From Fictibacillus halophilus (GTDB lineage Bacteria; Bacillota; Bacilli; Bacillales; Fictibacillaceae): a DNA stretch of 64,000 nt. Every line of letters begins with the position of its first letter. The stretch's first letter is position 1. Both the position numbers and the translations under genes were made by a program. Positions 56,233-64,000 of the stretch are shown in pieces. The stretch covers positions 930,001-994,000 of the forward strand of contig NZ_JAEACF010000001.1 of NCBI RefSeq assembly GCF_016401385.1, read 5' to 3'. The notes under the pieces are model-generated. The model saw only the letters and a program-made list of their open reading frames with translations. It did no database searches and was not told the origin of the DNA.

Positions 56233-57165
56233 ATGTTTGACCATATAACCGTTTTAAAACAAGAATCAGTAGATGCTTTACACGTGAGACCAGATGGAAT
56301 TTATGTTGATTGTACGTTAGGTGGCGCAGGTCATAGTGCACTTATTCTGTCTCAATTAGAAACTGGCCATCTATATGCATTTGATCAAGATGACATAGCT
56401 ATTGAAAACGCCCGTCAGGTACTAAAGGAACATGAAGGAAAGTATACGATTATTCGCAGCAATTTCCGTCATCTTAAAGAAGAGCTTTCTAAACGTGGCA
56501 TACATAAAGTGGATGGCATCCTTTTTGATTTAGGTGTATCATCTCCGCAACTAGATGAAGCGGATAGAGGGTTTAGCTATCAGCATGACGCTGAACTTGA
56601 TATGCGAATGGATCAATCAAGTGATCTTACAGCTAAAGAAGTTGTGAATGAATGGACGTTCAATGAGTTGATGAAGATCATCTCAAGATATGGCGAAGAA
56701 AAATTCGCTAAACAGATCGCTAGAAAGATTGAAGCGGCCCGTGAGAAAAAAGAAATTCAAACAACTGGCGAACTTGTCGAAATAATAAAGGATGCTATAC
56801 CTGCTCCTGCAAGAAGAACAGGCGGCCATCCTGCAAAACGGACATTCCAAGCCATTCGTATCGCTGTAAATGATGAATTGAACGCTTTTGAAGATGCCCT
56901 GCAAGATTCCATTGAACTATTGGCAGTCGGTGGTAGGATTGCGGTTATCACATTTCATTCTTTAGAAGATCGTGCGTGTAAAAATATACTAAAAAAAGCA
57001 AGCACAGGTCCGGAACTCCCTCCAGGACTGCCGGTTATACCAGAAGAATACAAACCAGAATTAAAACTCATTACGAGAAAACCAATCGTACCTACAGACA
57101 ATGAGCTTGAAGAAAACAGAAGATCACGCTCAGCGAAATTGAGGGTCGCGGAAAAACAAAAATAG
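56233..57165 (+). CDS. rsmH: 16S rRNA (cytosine1402-N4)-methyltransferase
   Basis: 310 residues. SAM-binding [15 protein letters not shown] at the N-terminus, [34 protein letters not shown] and FHSLEDR typical of RsmH/MraW. Methylates C1402 at the ribosomal P site. GAGAGGA upstream of the ATG. Second gene of the division cluster; ftsL starts 14 bases later. Confidence 0.95.
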   Translation: MFDHITVLKQESVDALHVRPDGIYVDCTLGGAGHSALILSQLETGHLYAFDQDDIAIENARQVLKEHEGKYTIIRSNFRHLKEELSKRGIHKVDGILFDLGVSSPQLDEADRGFSYQHDAELDMRMDQSSDLTAKEVVNEWTFNELMKIISRYGEEKFAKQIARKIEAAREKKEIQTTGELVEIIKDAIPAPARRTGGHPAKRTFQAIRIAVNDELNAFEDALQDSIELLAVGGRIAVITFHSLEDRACKNILKKASTGPELPPGLPVIPEEYKPELKLITRKPIVPTDNELEENRRSRSAKLRVAEKQK

Positions 57166-57179
57166 AGAGGAGAGCTAAA

Positions 57180-57539
57180 GTGAGCAATTTAGCCTATCAA
57201 GTTCAAAAACAACAAGTACAGTTACAGCCAGAAAGAAACCCGAAACCGGTACAGCAACCATCCCGAAAAATATTTACAAAAGGTGAAGTCGTATTGTGGG
57301 GAGCTATGGGGGTCGTCTTAATTGCCGGATTGATTTGGCTCATTTCTCTATACGCGTCTGTTTATCAGGCAACTGCTGAAGTTGAGAGTATTCAAAAAGA
57401 CCTTACTGCTGAAACAAAGATCGTTGAAGATTACCACCTTCAAGTAACAGAACTAAGCAATCCAGAACGCATCATGAAGTTGGCAAAGGAACAAGGATTC
57501 ATCTTTGACGATAAGAACGTAAAAGTGGTTCAGGACTAA
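57180..57539 (+). CDS. ftsL: Cell division protein FtsL
   Basis: 119 residues: cytoplasmic N-terminus rich in Gln/Pro (about 1-35), one transmembrane helix (about 37-58) and an extracytoplasmic coiled coil (about 65-105) ending in the septal-complex element NPERIMKLAKEQG. Forms a complex with DivIB and DivIC to recruit PBP2B and FtsW. GTG start with AGGAG 9 bases upstream. Confidence 0.92.
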   Translation: MSNLAYQVQKQQVQLQPERNPKPVQQPSRKIFTKGEVVLWGAMGVVLIAGLIWLISLYASVYQATAEVESIQKDLTAETKIVEDYHLQVTELSNPERIMKLAKEQGFIFDDKNVKVVQD

Positions 57540-57554
57540 AAAGCAGGTGTTGTT

Positions 57555-59777
57555 ATGAAATTAAAAAGAAAAAACGTTGGAGCAGGTATTCTGATGGTTG
57601 TGTTTACCGTGCTCTTTTTTGTATTAACGAGTAAATTCTTTCTCGTGGCTTCTTCTCAATCAGCAGAAGGGGTAGACCTAATAGAATACGGTAAAAGAAA
57701 ATGGTTGAAGAGTGATGTTTTAGACGCGAAGCGAGGCACGATGTTTGATCGGAACGGAGAAGTAATAGCCCAAGATATTCCATCCTACAGCGTGATAGCC
57801 ATTCTTGATAAAAAGTATCCAAACCATATAAAAGACCCAGAGAAAGCTGCAGAAAAACTTTCAAAAGTATTAGATTCTGACAAAGAAGACCTAGAAGAAC
57901 TTTTGAGTAAAGAAGGCAGGTTTCAAGTAGAGATTCCTTCTGGAAGAAAAGTCTCATATCGAAAAAAAGAACAGATTGAAAAGATGAAGATTCCTGGCGT
58001 TGATTTTTTGAGAGAATCTAGACGATATTATCCTAACCAGAGCTTTGCGGCTCATGTATTAGGGTACACAGGAAATGGTGAACAAGGTGTTCAGACCGGA
58101 CTGATGGGCCTTGAAAAATCGCTAGACAAGTATTTGAAAGAAAAGGATGGCAAGATCTCATTTGTCGGTGATGCGTTCAGTCGGGCAATTCCAGCAAATA
58201 AAGAATCAATCACACCACCAAAACATGGCCAAGATATCTATTTAACACTTGATGAAAAGATTCAGCTATATCTAGATGAAGCGGTGCAAGAAGCTGCTAA
58301 GAAATATAAACCAGAAAAGATAACCGGAATTGTTGCTGATCCGAAAACAGGAAGAATTCTCGCGATGAGTAATTCACCTAGTTTTAATCCGAACGATAAG
58401 GATATAAAAAACTATACGAACTTTGCTGTCTCTTATCCATTTGAACCTGGGTCTACAATGAAAATCTTTACTTTGGCAGCTGCCATTGAAGAAGGTAAAT
58501 ATAATGGTAATGAAGTGTTCCAATCTGGTTCGTATAAGCTTCCGAACATCGGAAGACCGATCTACGATCATAATAAAAGAGGATGGGGACCGATTACTTA
58601 TAACGAAGGAGTTCAAAATTCTTCTAACGTTGCCTTCTCAAAACTTGTACGTGAAAAGCTAGGTTATGAGAAATATAGAAGTTATCTCTCAAAATTCGGT
58701 TTAGATCAAAAGACGAATATTGACCTGCCGAATGAAAAGAGCGGATCGATTCTTTATAACTATGAGATAGAGAAAGTAACGACTGCGTTCGGACAAGGAA
58801 CAACGATCACGCCGATTCAACAGATTCAAGCCGCGACAGCTATTGCAAACGGCGGTAAGATGATGAAGCCATACGTGATCGACAAGATCATGGACCCAGA
58901 AACGAAGAAGACAGTGCTATCAAATGAGCCGAAAATAGCAGGTAAGCCGATTTCTGAAGAAACTTCGAAACAAGTTCGAGACATTTTAGAAACAGTAGTT
59001 ACAGACGGAACGGGTAAACCCTATATGATTGACGGTTATAGTGTAGCTGGAAAGACTGGAACGGCACAGATTGTAGGAAAAGACGGAAAGTACATCTCTG
59101 GGTGGGGAGAAAACGTGTTCTCTTTCTTGGGAATGGCTCCTAAAGATGATCCTAAACTGTTAGTCTATGTAGCTGTTGAACGTCCTAAGGTAGAGTTTCC
59201 TGAGATGGGTTCTACACCTGTAGCTAACATTTTTACAAGTGTTATGAAAAGTGGGCTGCAATATTTAAACATTCAGCCCGAAGCCAAAGTGAATGATAAG
59301 TCCTCTAAAGTAAAGAAATCGTACGGTAAAGAATTACCAGATTACACCGGTCAGTCTGCCGAGAAGGCAAAAAGTGACTTAGAAAAACTTGGCATGCAAG
59401 TTTCCGTCATCGGTTCAGGGAATGATATAACTAACCAGGAACCTTATGAAGGTGCTTATGTGATGAAAGGTGAAAGAGTCATCTTGAGAACGTCTGGTGA
59501 TGCAAAGATGCCTGATGTTAAAGACTGGTCTTACATGGATATATTAAGAATCAGTAAACTTCTTGGATTGAAAGAAACCATTACAGGAAGCGGATTTGCA
59601 GTAAAGCAAAGCATTAAACCTGGAAACCCAGTAAAAGAAGGAGATTTCTTTGTTGTTCAACTAGAACCTCCTAAAGTAACAGAATCAGAAACAGATTCTG
59701 AAGAAGAAGAGAACGTTGAAGAAACAGGATCTACAGAAGAACAGTCTCAAGATGAAGATTTGCCAGTAACAGACTAA
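57555..59777 (+). CDS. pbpB: Penicillin-binding protein 2B, septal transpeptidase
   Basis: Class B PBP that crosslinks septal peptidoglycan with FtsW. 740 residues: N-terminal anchor helix (about 9-30), dimerisation domain (about 50-220), transpeptidase domain with Ser300 of SxxK (PGSTMK), the SSN motif and Lys500-Thr-Gly, then two PASTA repeats (about 590-710) and a very acidic, Glu-rich tail (about 715-740). ATG with AGCAGGTG upstream. Overall like B. subtilis PbpB, with a somewhat longer acidic end. Confidence 0.95.
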   Translation: MKLKRKNVGAGILMVVFTVLFFVLTSKFFLVASSQSAEGVDLIEYGKRKWLKSDVLDAKRGTMFDRNGEVIAQDIPSYSVIAILDKKYPNHIKDPEKAAEKLSKVLDSDKEDLEELLSKEGRFQVEIPSGRKVSYRKKEQIEKMKIPGVDFLRESRRYYPNQSFAAHVLGYTGNGEQGVQTGLMGLEKSLDKYLKEKDGKISFVGDAFSRAIPANKESITPPKHGQDIYLTLDEKIQLYLDEAVQEAAKKYKPEKITGIVADPKTGRILAMSNSPSFNPNDKDIKNYTNFAVSYPFEPGSTMKIFTLAAAIEEGKYNGNEVFQSGSYKLPNIGRPIYDHNKRGWGPITYNEGVQNSSNVAFSKLVREKLGYEKYRSYLSKFGLDQKTNIDLPNEKSGSILYNYEIEKVTTAFGQGTTITPIQQIQAATAIANGGKMMKPYVIDKIMDPETKKTVLSNEPKIAGKPISEETSKQVRDILETVVTDGTGKPYMIDGYSVAGKTGTAQIVGKDGKYISGWGENVFSFLGMAPKDDPKLLVYVAVERPKVEFPEMGSTPVANIFTSVMKSGLQYLNIQPEAKVNDKSSKVKKSYGKELPDYTGQSAEKAKSDLEKLGMQVSVIGSGNDITNQEPYEGAYVMKGERVILRTSGDAKMPDVKDWSYMDILRISKLLGLKETITGSGFAVKQSIKPGNPVKEGDFFVVQLEPPKVTESETDSEEEENVEETGSTEEQSQDEDLPVTD

Positions 59778-59840
59778 ATGTTCTAGGCGCTTGTGTACAA
59801 GCATATATTTGAAACGAGACATACAAGGGAGGTATTGTGT

Positions 59841-61775
59841 GTGCGAGTTTCGAATGTAACTGTACGCAGGCGCTTAATTTTTGTTCTTGTTTTTGGAATA
59901 GCTTTCTTTTTTGTCATTTCAGTTAGACTCGGATACGTTCAATTTGTGCTTGGAGATATGTTGACTGATCAAGCCCTTGATTCTTGGAGCAGAGACATTC
60001 CATTCGAACCTAAAAGAGGGAAGATTCTAGATCGTAATGACGTGGTACTCGCTACAAATATTAGTGCTCCGACCGTTTTTGTCGTTCCAAGACAAATCAA
60101 GGAACCTAATGAAACTGCTGAAAAGTTGGCTGCTTTGTTAAATATATCTAAAACAGAAGTATACCAAAGGCTCACTAAGAAAGCCTCTATCGTTAGAATT
60201 GATAATGGAGGACGAAAGATCAGTAATACGAAAGCAAAAGAAGTTGAAGCATTGAATCTACCTGGTGTTTTTGTTGCAGAAGATAGTAAGAGACATTACC
60301 CGTATGGATCTTATCTTTCTCATGTGTTAGGTTTTGCAGGAATTGACAGTCAAGGACTTACAGGTCTAGAACTGTATTATGATGAACAGCTAAATGGTGA
60401 AAAAGGTCATATATCCTTCTTCTCAGATGCAAGGGGACGAAGAATGCCATCGTTATCGGACAAGTATGAAAAACCGAAAGATGGATATGACCTAAGATTA
60501 ACGACAGATTCACGCGTTCAAACGATTATCGAAAGAGAGCTCGATATCGCACAAGCCACTTATGACCCTGATGGGGCAATCGCTATAGCGATGAATCCGA
60601 ATACTGGAGAAATTCTAGGTATGAGCTCACGACCAGATTTTGACCCAGAAGAGTACAAGCGTGTTTCACCAGAAGTCTACAATCGAAATCTACCAGTTTG
60701 GGCACAATATGAACCGGGTTCTACTTTCAAAATTATCACGCTTGCTGCTGCACTCGAAGAAGATAAAGTTGATCTAGATAAGGACCATTTTCACGATCCG
60801 GGATCAATCGAAGTTGCAGGGAGGAAGCTTAAATGCTGGAAAGCAGGAGGGCATGGCAGTCAAACCTTTTTAGAGGGAGTTCAAAACTCTTGCAACCCTG
60901 GGTTCGTAATCCTAGGTCAACGTTTAGGTAAAGATAAACTTTTTGAATATATTAAAGACTTTGGATTTGGAGAAAAGACAGGTGTTGATTTGGCTGGTGA
61001 AGGTAGAGGAATCTTATTCTCTTTAGATCGTGTTGGTCCGCTTGAACTTGCAACAACTGCTTTCGGACAAGGTGTTTCTGTTACTCCGATTCAACAAGTA
61101 GCTGCAGTGTCTGCGGCCGTAAACGGAGGTTATCTATACGAACCATATATAGCTAAAGAATTAGTTGACCCCATCACAGGAAAAGTAGTTAGTAAGCAGA
61201 CACCAAAACTTAAAAGAAAAGTGATCTCTGAAAAAACGTCTAAGGAAGTAAGGCGAGCACTAGAAAGTGTTGTAGCTCAAGGTACGGGTAAGAATGCATT
61301 CGTTGATGGTTATCGGGTCGGAGGGAAAACGGGGACAGCTCAAAAGGCTGAAGGTGGCGTCTATTTAAAGAACAACCATATCGTCTCCTTTATTGGGATG
61401 GCTCCTGCTAATAACCCGGAGATCGTTGTGTACGTAGCAATAGATAATCCAAAAGAAACCCTTCAGTTTGGTGGAATTGTGGCAGCGCCAATCGTAGGTA
61501 ATATTATAGAAGACAGTCTCTCTGCCATGGGTGTTAAAAAGCAAAAAGATCAGATAGAAAAAGAGAAAACATGGCTCGATGCTCCGGAAATAGTCGTTCC
61601 AGATCTAGTTGGAAAACAAACGAAAGAGTTAACGAATCTGTTGTATAATCTTAAAATAGAAACTTCCGGAAAAGGGAATTACATTGTACAGCAAGCTCCT
61701 AAAGCTGGCGTTAAGCTAGAAGCTGGCAAGACGATTCGTTTATTTTTGGGTGACAAAAAAGAAGTGGAAGATTAA
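59841..61775 (+). CDS. spoVD: SpoVD, sporulation-specific class B penicillin-binding protein
   Basis: Makes spore cortex peptidoglycan with SpoVE. 644 residues from the GTG at 59841, which aligns with the known start MRVSNVTVR and has GGGAGG 8 bases upstream; the open frame extends earlier without a site. Active Ser294 (PGSTFK) is at the B. subtilis position, and Cys332 and Cys351 (in NSCN) match the redox pair that StoA keeps reduced to switch SpoVD on. One C-terminal PASTA repeat (VPDLVGKQTKEL). Mother-cell expression is expected; no clear sigma-E promoter found. Confidence 0.95.
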   Translation: MRVSNVTVRRRLIFVLVFGIAFFFVISVRLGYVQFVLGDMLTDQALDSWSRDIPFEPKRGKILDRNDVVLATNISAPTVFVVPRQIKEPNETAEKLAALLNISKTEVYQRLTKKASIVRIDNGGRKISNTKAKEVEALNLPGVFVAEDSKRHYPYGSYLSHVLGFAGIDSQGLTGLELYYDEQLNGEKGHISFFSDARGRRMPSLSDKYEKPKDGYDLRLTTDSRVQTIIERELDIAQATYDPDGAIAIAMNPNTGEILGMSSRPDFDPEEYKRVSPEVYNRNLPVWAQYEPGSTFKIITLAAALEEDKVDLDKDHFHDPGSIEVAGRKLKCWKAGGHGSQTFLEGVQNSCNPGFVILGQRLGKDKLFEYIKDFGFGEKTGVDLAGEGRGILFSLDRVGPLELATTAFGQGVSVTPIQQVAAVSAAVNGGYLYEPYIAKELVDPITGKVVSKQTPKLKRKVISEKTSKEVRRALESVVAQGTGKNAFVDGYRVGGKTGTAQKAEGGVYLKNNHIVSFIGMAPANNPEIVVYVAIDNPKETLQFGGIVAAPIVGNIIEDSLSAMGVKKQKDQIEKEKTWLDAPEIVVPDLVGKQTKELTNLLYNLKIETSGKGNYIVQQAPKAGVKLEAGKTIRLFLGDKKEVED

Positions 61776-61793
61776 AATAAAGAATGTACACAT

Positions 61794-61827
61794 AGCCAAG
61801 CGCGGAATCTTGCTTGGCTTATTTTCT
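61794..61827 (+). terminator. Terminator of spoVD
   Basis: Perfect 8-bp stem AGCCAAGC (61794-61801) / GCTTGGCT (61812-61819), then T-rich DNA. The next 170 bases to murE hold no gene and presumably the murE promoter. Confidence 0.8.
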
Positions 61828-61999
61828 TTAAAGATGCATATAAAACGCTCTTTTATAGAATGATGGTACTTTTGGCGTACTTATATATAAGCCACATAAG
61901 ATATCACAAAAAAAGACCCTTTCTATGAGCTGCAACATATGCGAACTACGCTTTTTTAAAATATATGCTTAACGATGATTAGAGGAGAGATCAGGATTA

Positions 62000-63466
62000 A
62001 TGGAATTAAAAGAACTGCTTACATATTTAGTGAACTATGAAATGGATATCCAAGCCAATCCTGAAATTACCTCCATTGAAATGGATTCCAGGAAAGCTGG
62101 GGAAGGCTGTCTTTTTGTATGTATGGAAGGACTTCTGTTTGACGGACATGATTTTGCACAAACAGTTGCTAATAATGGTGCTGCTGCTATTTTAGCTGAG
62201 AAGGATATTGATGTTAACATTCCTGTTATTAAAGTGAAAAACACAAAAAAAGCTCTTGCGGTATTAGCGGATGCCTTTTATGGCCATCCTTCGCAAAAAC
62301 TCCATTTGATTGGAATCACTGGTACGAATGGGAAGACGACAACGTCACATCTTATTGAAAAAGTTTTAAGAGATGCTGGGAAAAGTACTGGAATGATCGG
62401 CACGATCGAAATGAAAATAAAAGATCAGAGCTTTAAGGTAGCTAATACTACACCTGATTCATTATTTTTGCAGAATGCCTTTTATCAAATGACCGAAGAA
62501 AAAGTTGAGGCGGCTGTAATGGAAGTCTCTTCGCATGCTCTCGTTCAAGGAAGAGTATGGGGATGTGACTTTGATATCGCTGTTTTTACAAACCTGACAC
62601 AAGATCATTTGGACTACCATAAAAATATGGAAGAATACCAGTATGCAAAGAGTCTTCTGTTTTCTCAAATGGGTAATACTTATAACAAATCAGATCGTAA
62701 AGTGGCTGTGCTTAATAGTGACGACCCAGCTTCAAAGATGTTTGAAAGGGTAACTTCCGCACAGGTTGTTTCTTATGGAATTGATACTGATAGCGACGTT
62801 CGTGCAACCAATATAACGATTGGAGCTCAAGGCACTACGTTTACTCTGCATACACCGATAGGTTCAAGAGATGTTACATTGAAGCTTATAGGAAAGTTTT
62901 CTGTTTATAATGTGCTCGCAGCAACAACGGCTTGTTTGTTATCTGGATTAGATCTGGATACAATTCTTACAAGTCTAAAGGATGTAAATGGAGTTTCTGG
63001 CAGATTCGAACCTGTAATAGCAGGTCAAGACTATACCGTTATCGTTGATTACGCTCACACGCCGGATAGTTTAGAGAACGTGTTACGAACCATTAAAGAA
63101 TTCGCTACAGGAAAAGTAACGGCAATCGTTGGGTGTGGTGGTGACCGTGATAAGACGAAGCGGCCACTGATGGCAGGAATTGCTGCAAACTTAGCTGATC
63201 ATGCCATCTTCACAAGTGATAATCCAAGAACAGAAGATCCTCTTCAAATCTTGAAAGATATGGAAGAGGGCGTGGATGAAGGGAATTATGTGACCATCCC
63301 TGACCGTAAAAAAGCCATTGAACATGCGGTCGAACAGGCTAGCGCAAACGATGTTATACTTATAGCCGGAAAAGGGCACGAAACATATCAAATCATTGGG
63401 AAAGACATACTCGAATTCGATGATAGAGTCGTTGCAAGGGAAGCAATTAAGGCGGTGAAAAAATGA
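62000..63466 (+). CDS. murE: UDP-MurNAc-L-Ala-D-Glu:meso-diaminopimelate ligase
   Basis: Adds the third residue of the peptidoglycan stem peptide in the cytoplasm. 488 residues; P-loop GTNGKTTT (about 107-114), the carbamylated-Lys region and the substrate-specificity motif DNPR in SDNPRTEDP, which indicates meso-DAP rather than L-lysine. Overlaps murF by 4 bases (ATGA). AGGAT or GGAGAG upstream of the ATG. Follows spoVD after a terminator, so it has its own promoter. Confidence 0.95.
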   Translation: MELKELLTYLVNYEMDIQANPEITSIEMDSRKAGEGCLFVCMEGLLFDGHDFAQTVANNGAAAILAEKDIDVNIPVIKVKNTKKALAVLADAFYGHPSQKLHLIGITGTNGKTTTSHLIEKVLRDAGKSTGMIGTIEMKIKDQSFKVANTTPDSLFLQNAFYQMTEEKVEAAVMEVSSHALVQGRVWGCDFDIAVFTNLTQDHLDYHKNMEEYQYAKSLLFSQMGNTYNKSDRKVAVLNSDDPASKMFERVTSAQVVSYGIDTDSDVRATNITIGAQGTTFTLHTPIGSRDVTLKLIGKFSVYNVLAATTACLLSGLDLDTILTSLKDVNGVSGRFEPVIAGQDYTVIVDYAHTPDSLENVLRTIKEFATGKVTAIVGCGGDRDKTKRPLMAGIAANLADHAIFTSDNPRTEDPLQILKDMEEGVDEGNYVTIPDRKKAIEHAVEQASANDVILIAGKGHETYQIIGKDILEFDDRVVAREAIKAVKK

Positions 63467-64000
63467 AATTAGATTTTAAAGAACTGGTCTCATTAGCAGA
63501 CCGTACGAGTGGGAAATATGAAAACCTTATATTAGAAGGTGTTTCAAAAGATACAAGACATAAAAGTGAGAATGCTCTTTATTTACCGATAGCTGGCGAG
63601 CGCTTTGATGGTCATGATTTTTTACTGAATGCCATTCAGCAAGGATGCACAGCTACGGTCTGGCAAGAAGGAAAAGATCTTCCAGACGGATTACCGGAGG
63701 ATTTTCCTATTCTATACACAACAGACACTGTGACCTTTTTACAAGAAATATCGAAATATTATTTGAAAAAGGTTAATCCTGTTGTTGTAGCTGTAACGGG
63801 TAGTAACGGGAAAACAACGACAAAAGATATGATAGAAAGTGTTTCTTCTGAAAACTTTAAGACATTTAAAACGCAAGGGAATTACAACAATCACATTGGA
63901 ATGCCCTTGACCATTCTAGCGATGGAAGAAAATACAGAAGTATTAATTCTAGAAATGGGTATGAGTGATTATGGTGAGATATCTCTTCTAAGTAAGATCG
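63463..64000 (+). CDS. murF: UDP-MurNAc-tripeptide:D-Ala-D-Ala ligase (5' part, runs off the right edge)
   Basis: About 179 N-terminal residues visible, starting [44 protein letters not shown] and the P-loop [12 protein letters not shown] (about 108-119), then [15 protein letters not shown], are typical of MurF. Completes the pentapeptide stem. The ATG overlaps the murE stop (ATGA), so the two are coupled. The C-terminal two thirds lie outside the window. Confidence 0.94.
   Translation, partial: MKLDFKELVSLADRTSGKYENLILEGVSKDTRHKSENALYLPIAGERFDGHDFLLNAIQQGCTATVWQEGKDLPDGLPEDFPILYTTDTVTFLQEISKYYLKKVNPVVVAVTGSNGKTTTKDMIESVSSENFKTFKTQGNYNNHIGMPLTILAMEENTEVLILEMGMSDYGEISLLSKI

Overview
This window is ordinary chromosome from an endospore-forming, Gram-positive Bacillaceae bacterium. 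The evidence is low G+C DNA, strong AGGAGG-type ribosome sites, many TTG and GTG starts, sporulation genes (ylaJ, ylbJ, the coat-type ylbD, rsfA, spoVD), bacillithiol synthesis (bshC), a meso-DAP-type MurE, and a gene order that follows the Bacillus subtilis rnjA-to-murF region almost gene for gene. Fictibacillus is my best guess for the genus, but that is an inference from general similarity. I see no prophage, insertion sequence, CRISPR array, rRNA or tRNA.

Layout. (1) 1-2.85 kb: the 5' part of rnjA, rpoY, a possible 27-codon cationic peptide, an EamA-type transporter behind a symmetric operator, and def. (2) 3.4-8.3 kb: pdhABCD, with a strong hairpin separating the E1 genes from the E2/E3 genes. 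(3) 8.4-14.7 kb: small conserved genes, the dual-function RNA SR1 with its SR1P peptide under apparent CcpN and CcpA control, speA, a flavin oxidoreductase, yktB, suhB and ylaF. (4) 14.9-22.7 kb: typA, ylaH, ylaI, ylaJ, ylaK, ylaL, ylaN and ftsW. (5) 22.7-33.7 kb: pycA, a palindromic intergenic repeat, ctaA divergent from ctaB, and ctaCDEFG for a caa3 oxidase. (6) 34-49 kb: the ylb region, including rsmD behind a structured RNA (ylbH-leader type), coaD, ylbJ, ylbK, ylbL, tmcAL, ylbN, rpmF, a crotonase and rsfA. (7) 49.4-52.6 kb: a three-gene acyl-CoA carboxylase with a cre box in front. (8) 52.6-64 kb: panE, a small membrane protein, bshC, then the division and cell-wall cluster mraZ-rsmH-ftsL-pbpB-spoVD-murE-murF (murF cut by the window end).

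How it fits together. The first half is central carbon and respiratory metabolism: pyruvate to acetyl-CoA (Pdh) or to oxaloacetate (PycA), heme A synthesis (CtaA, CtaB) feeding cytochrome caa3 (CtaC-G), and SR1/SR1P tied to the glycolysis/gluconeogenesis switch. The second half is mainly translation, sporulation and septum/wall synthesis.

Nothing here is a clearly new multi-gene system. The signals most worth a second look are regulatory: a perfect 12-bp inverted repeat that would hide the rsfA ribosome site in read-through RNA; GTGG boxes spaced about 10 bp apart before mraZ; a near-complete CcpN/cre array before SR1; a four-hairpin RNA before rsmD whose terminator points away from rsmD; a terminator-shaped hairpin carrying a start region; and a TetR-like palindrome inside the acyl-CoA carboxylase operon next to a crotonase that may be its repair partner.
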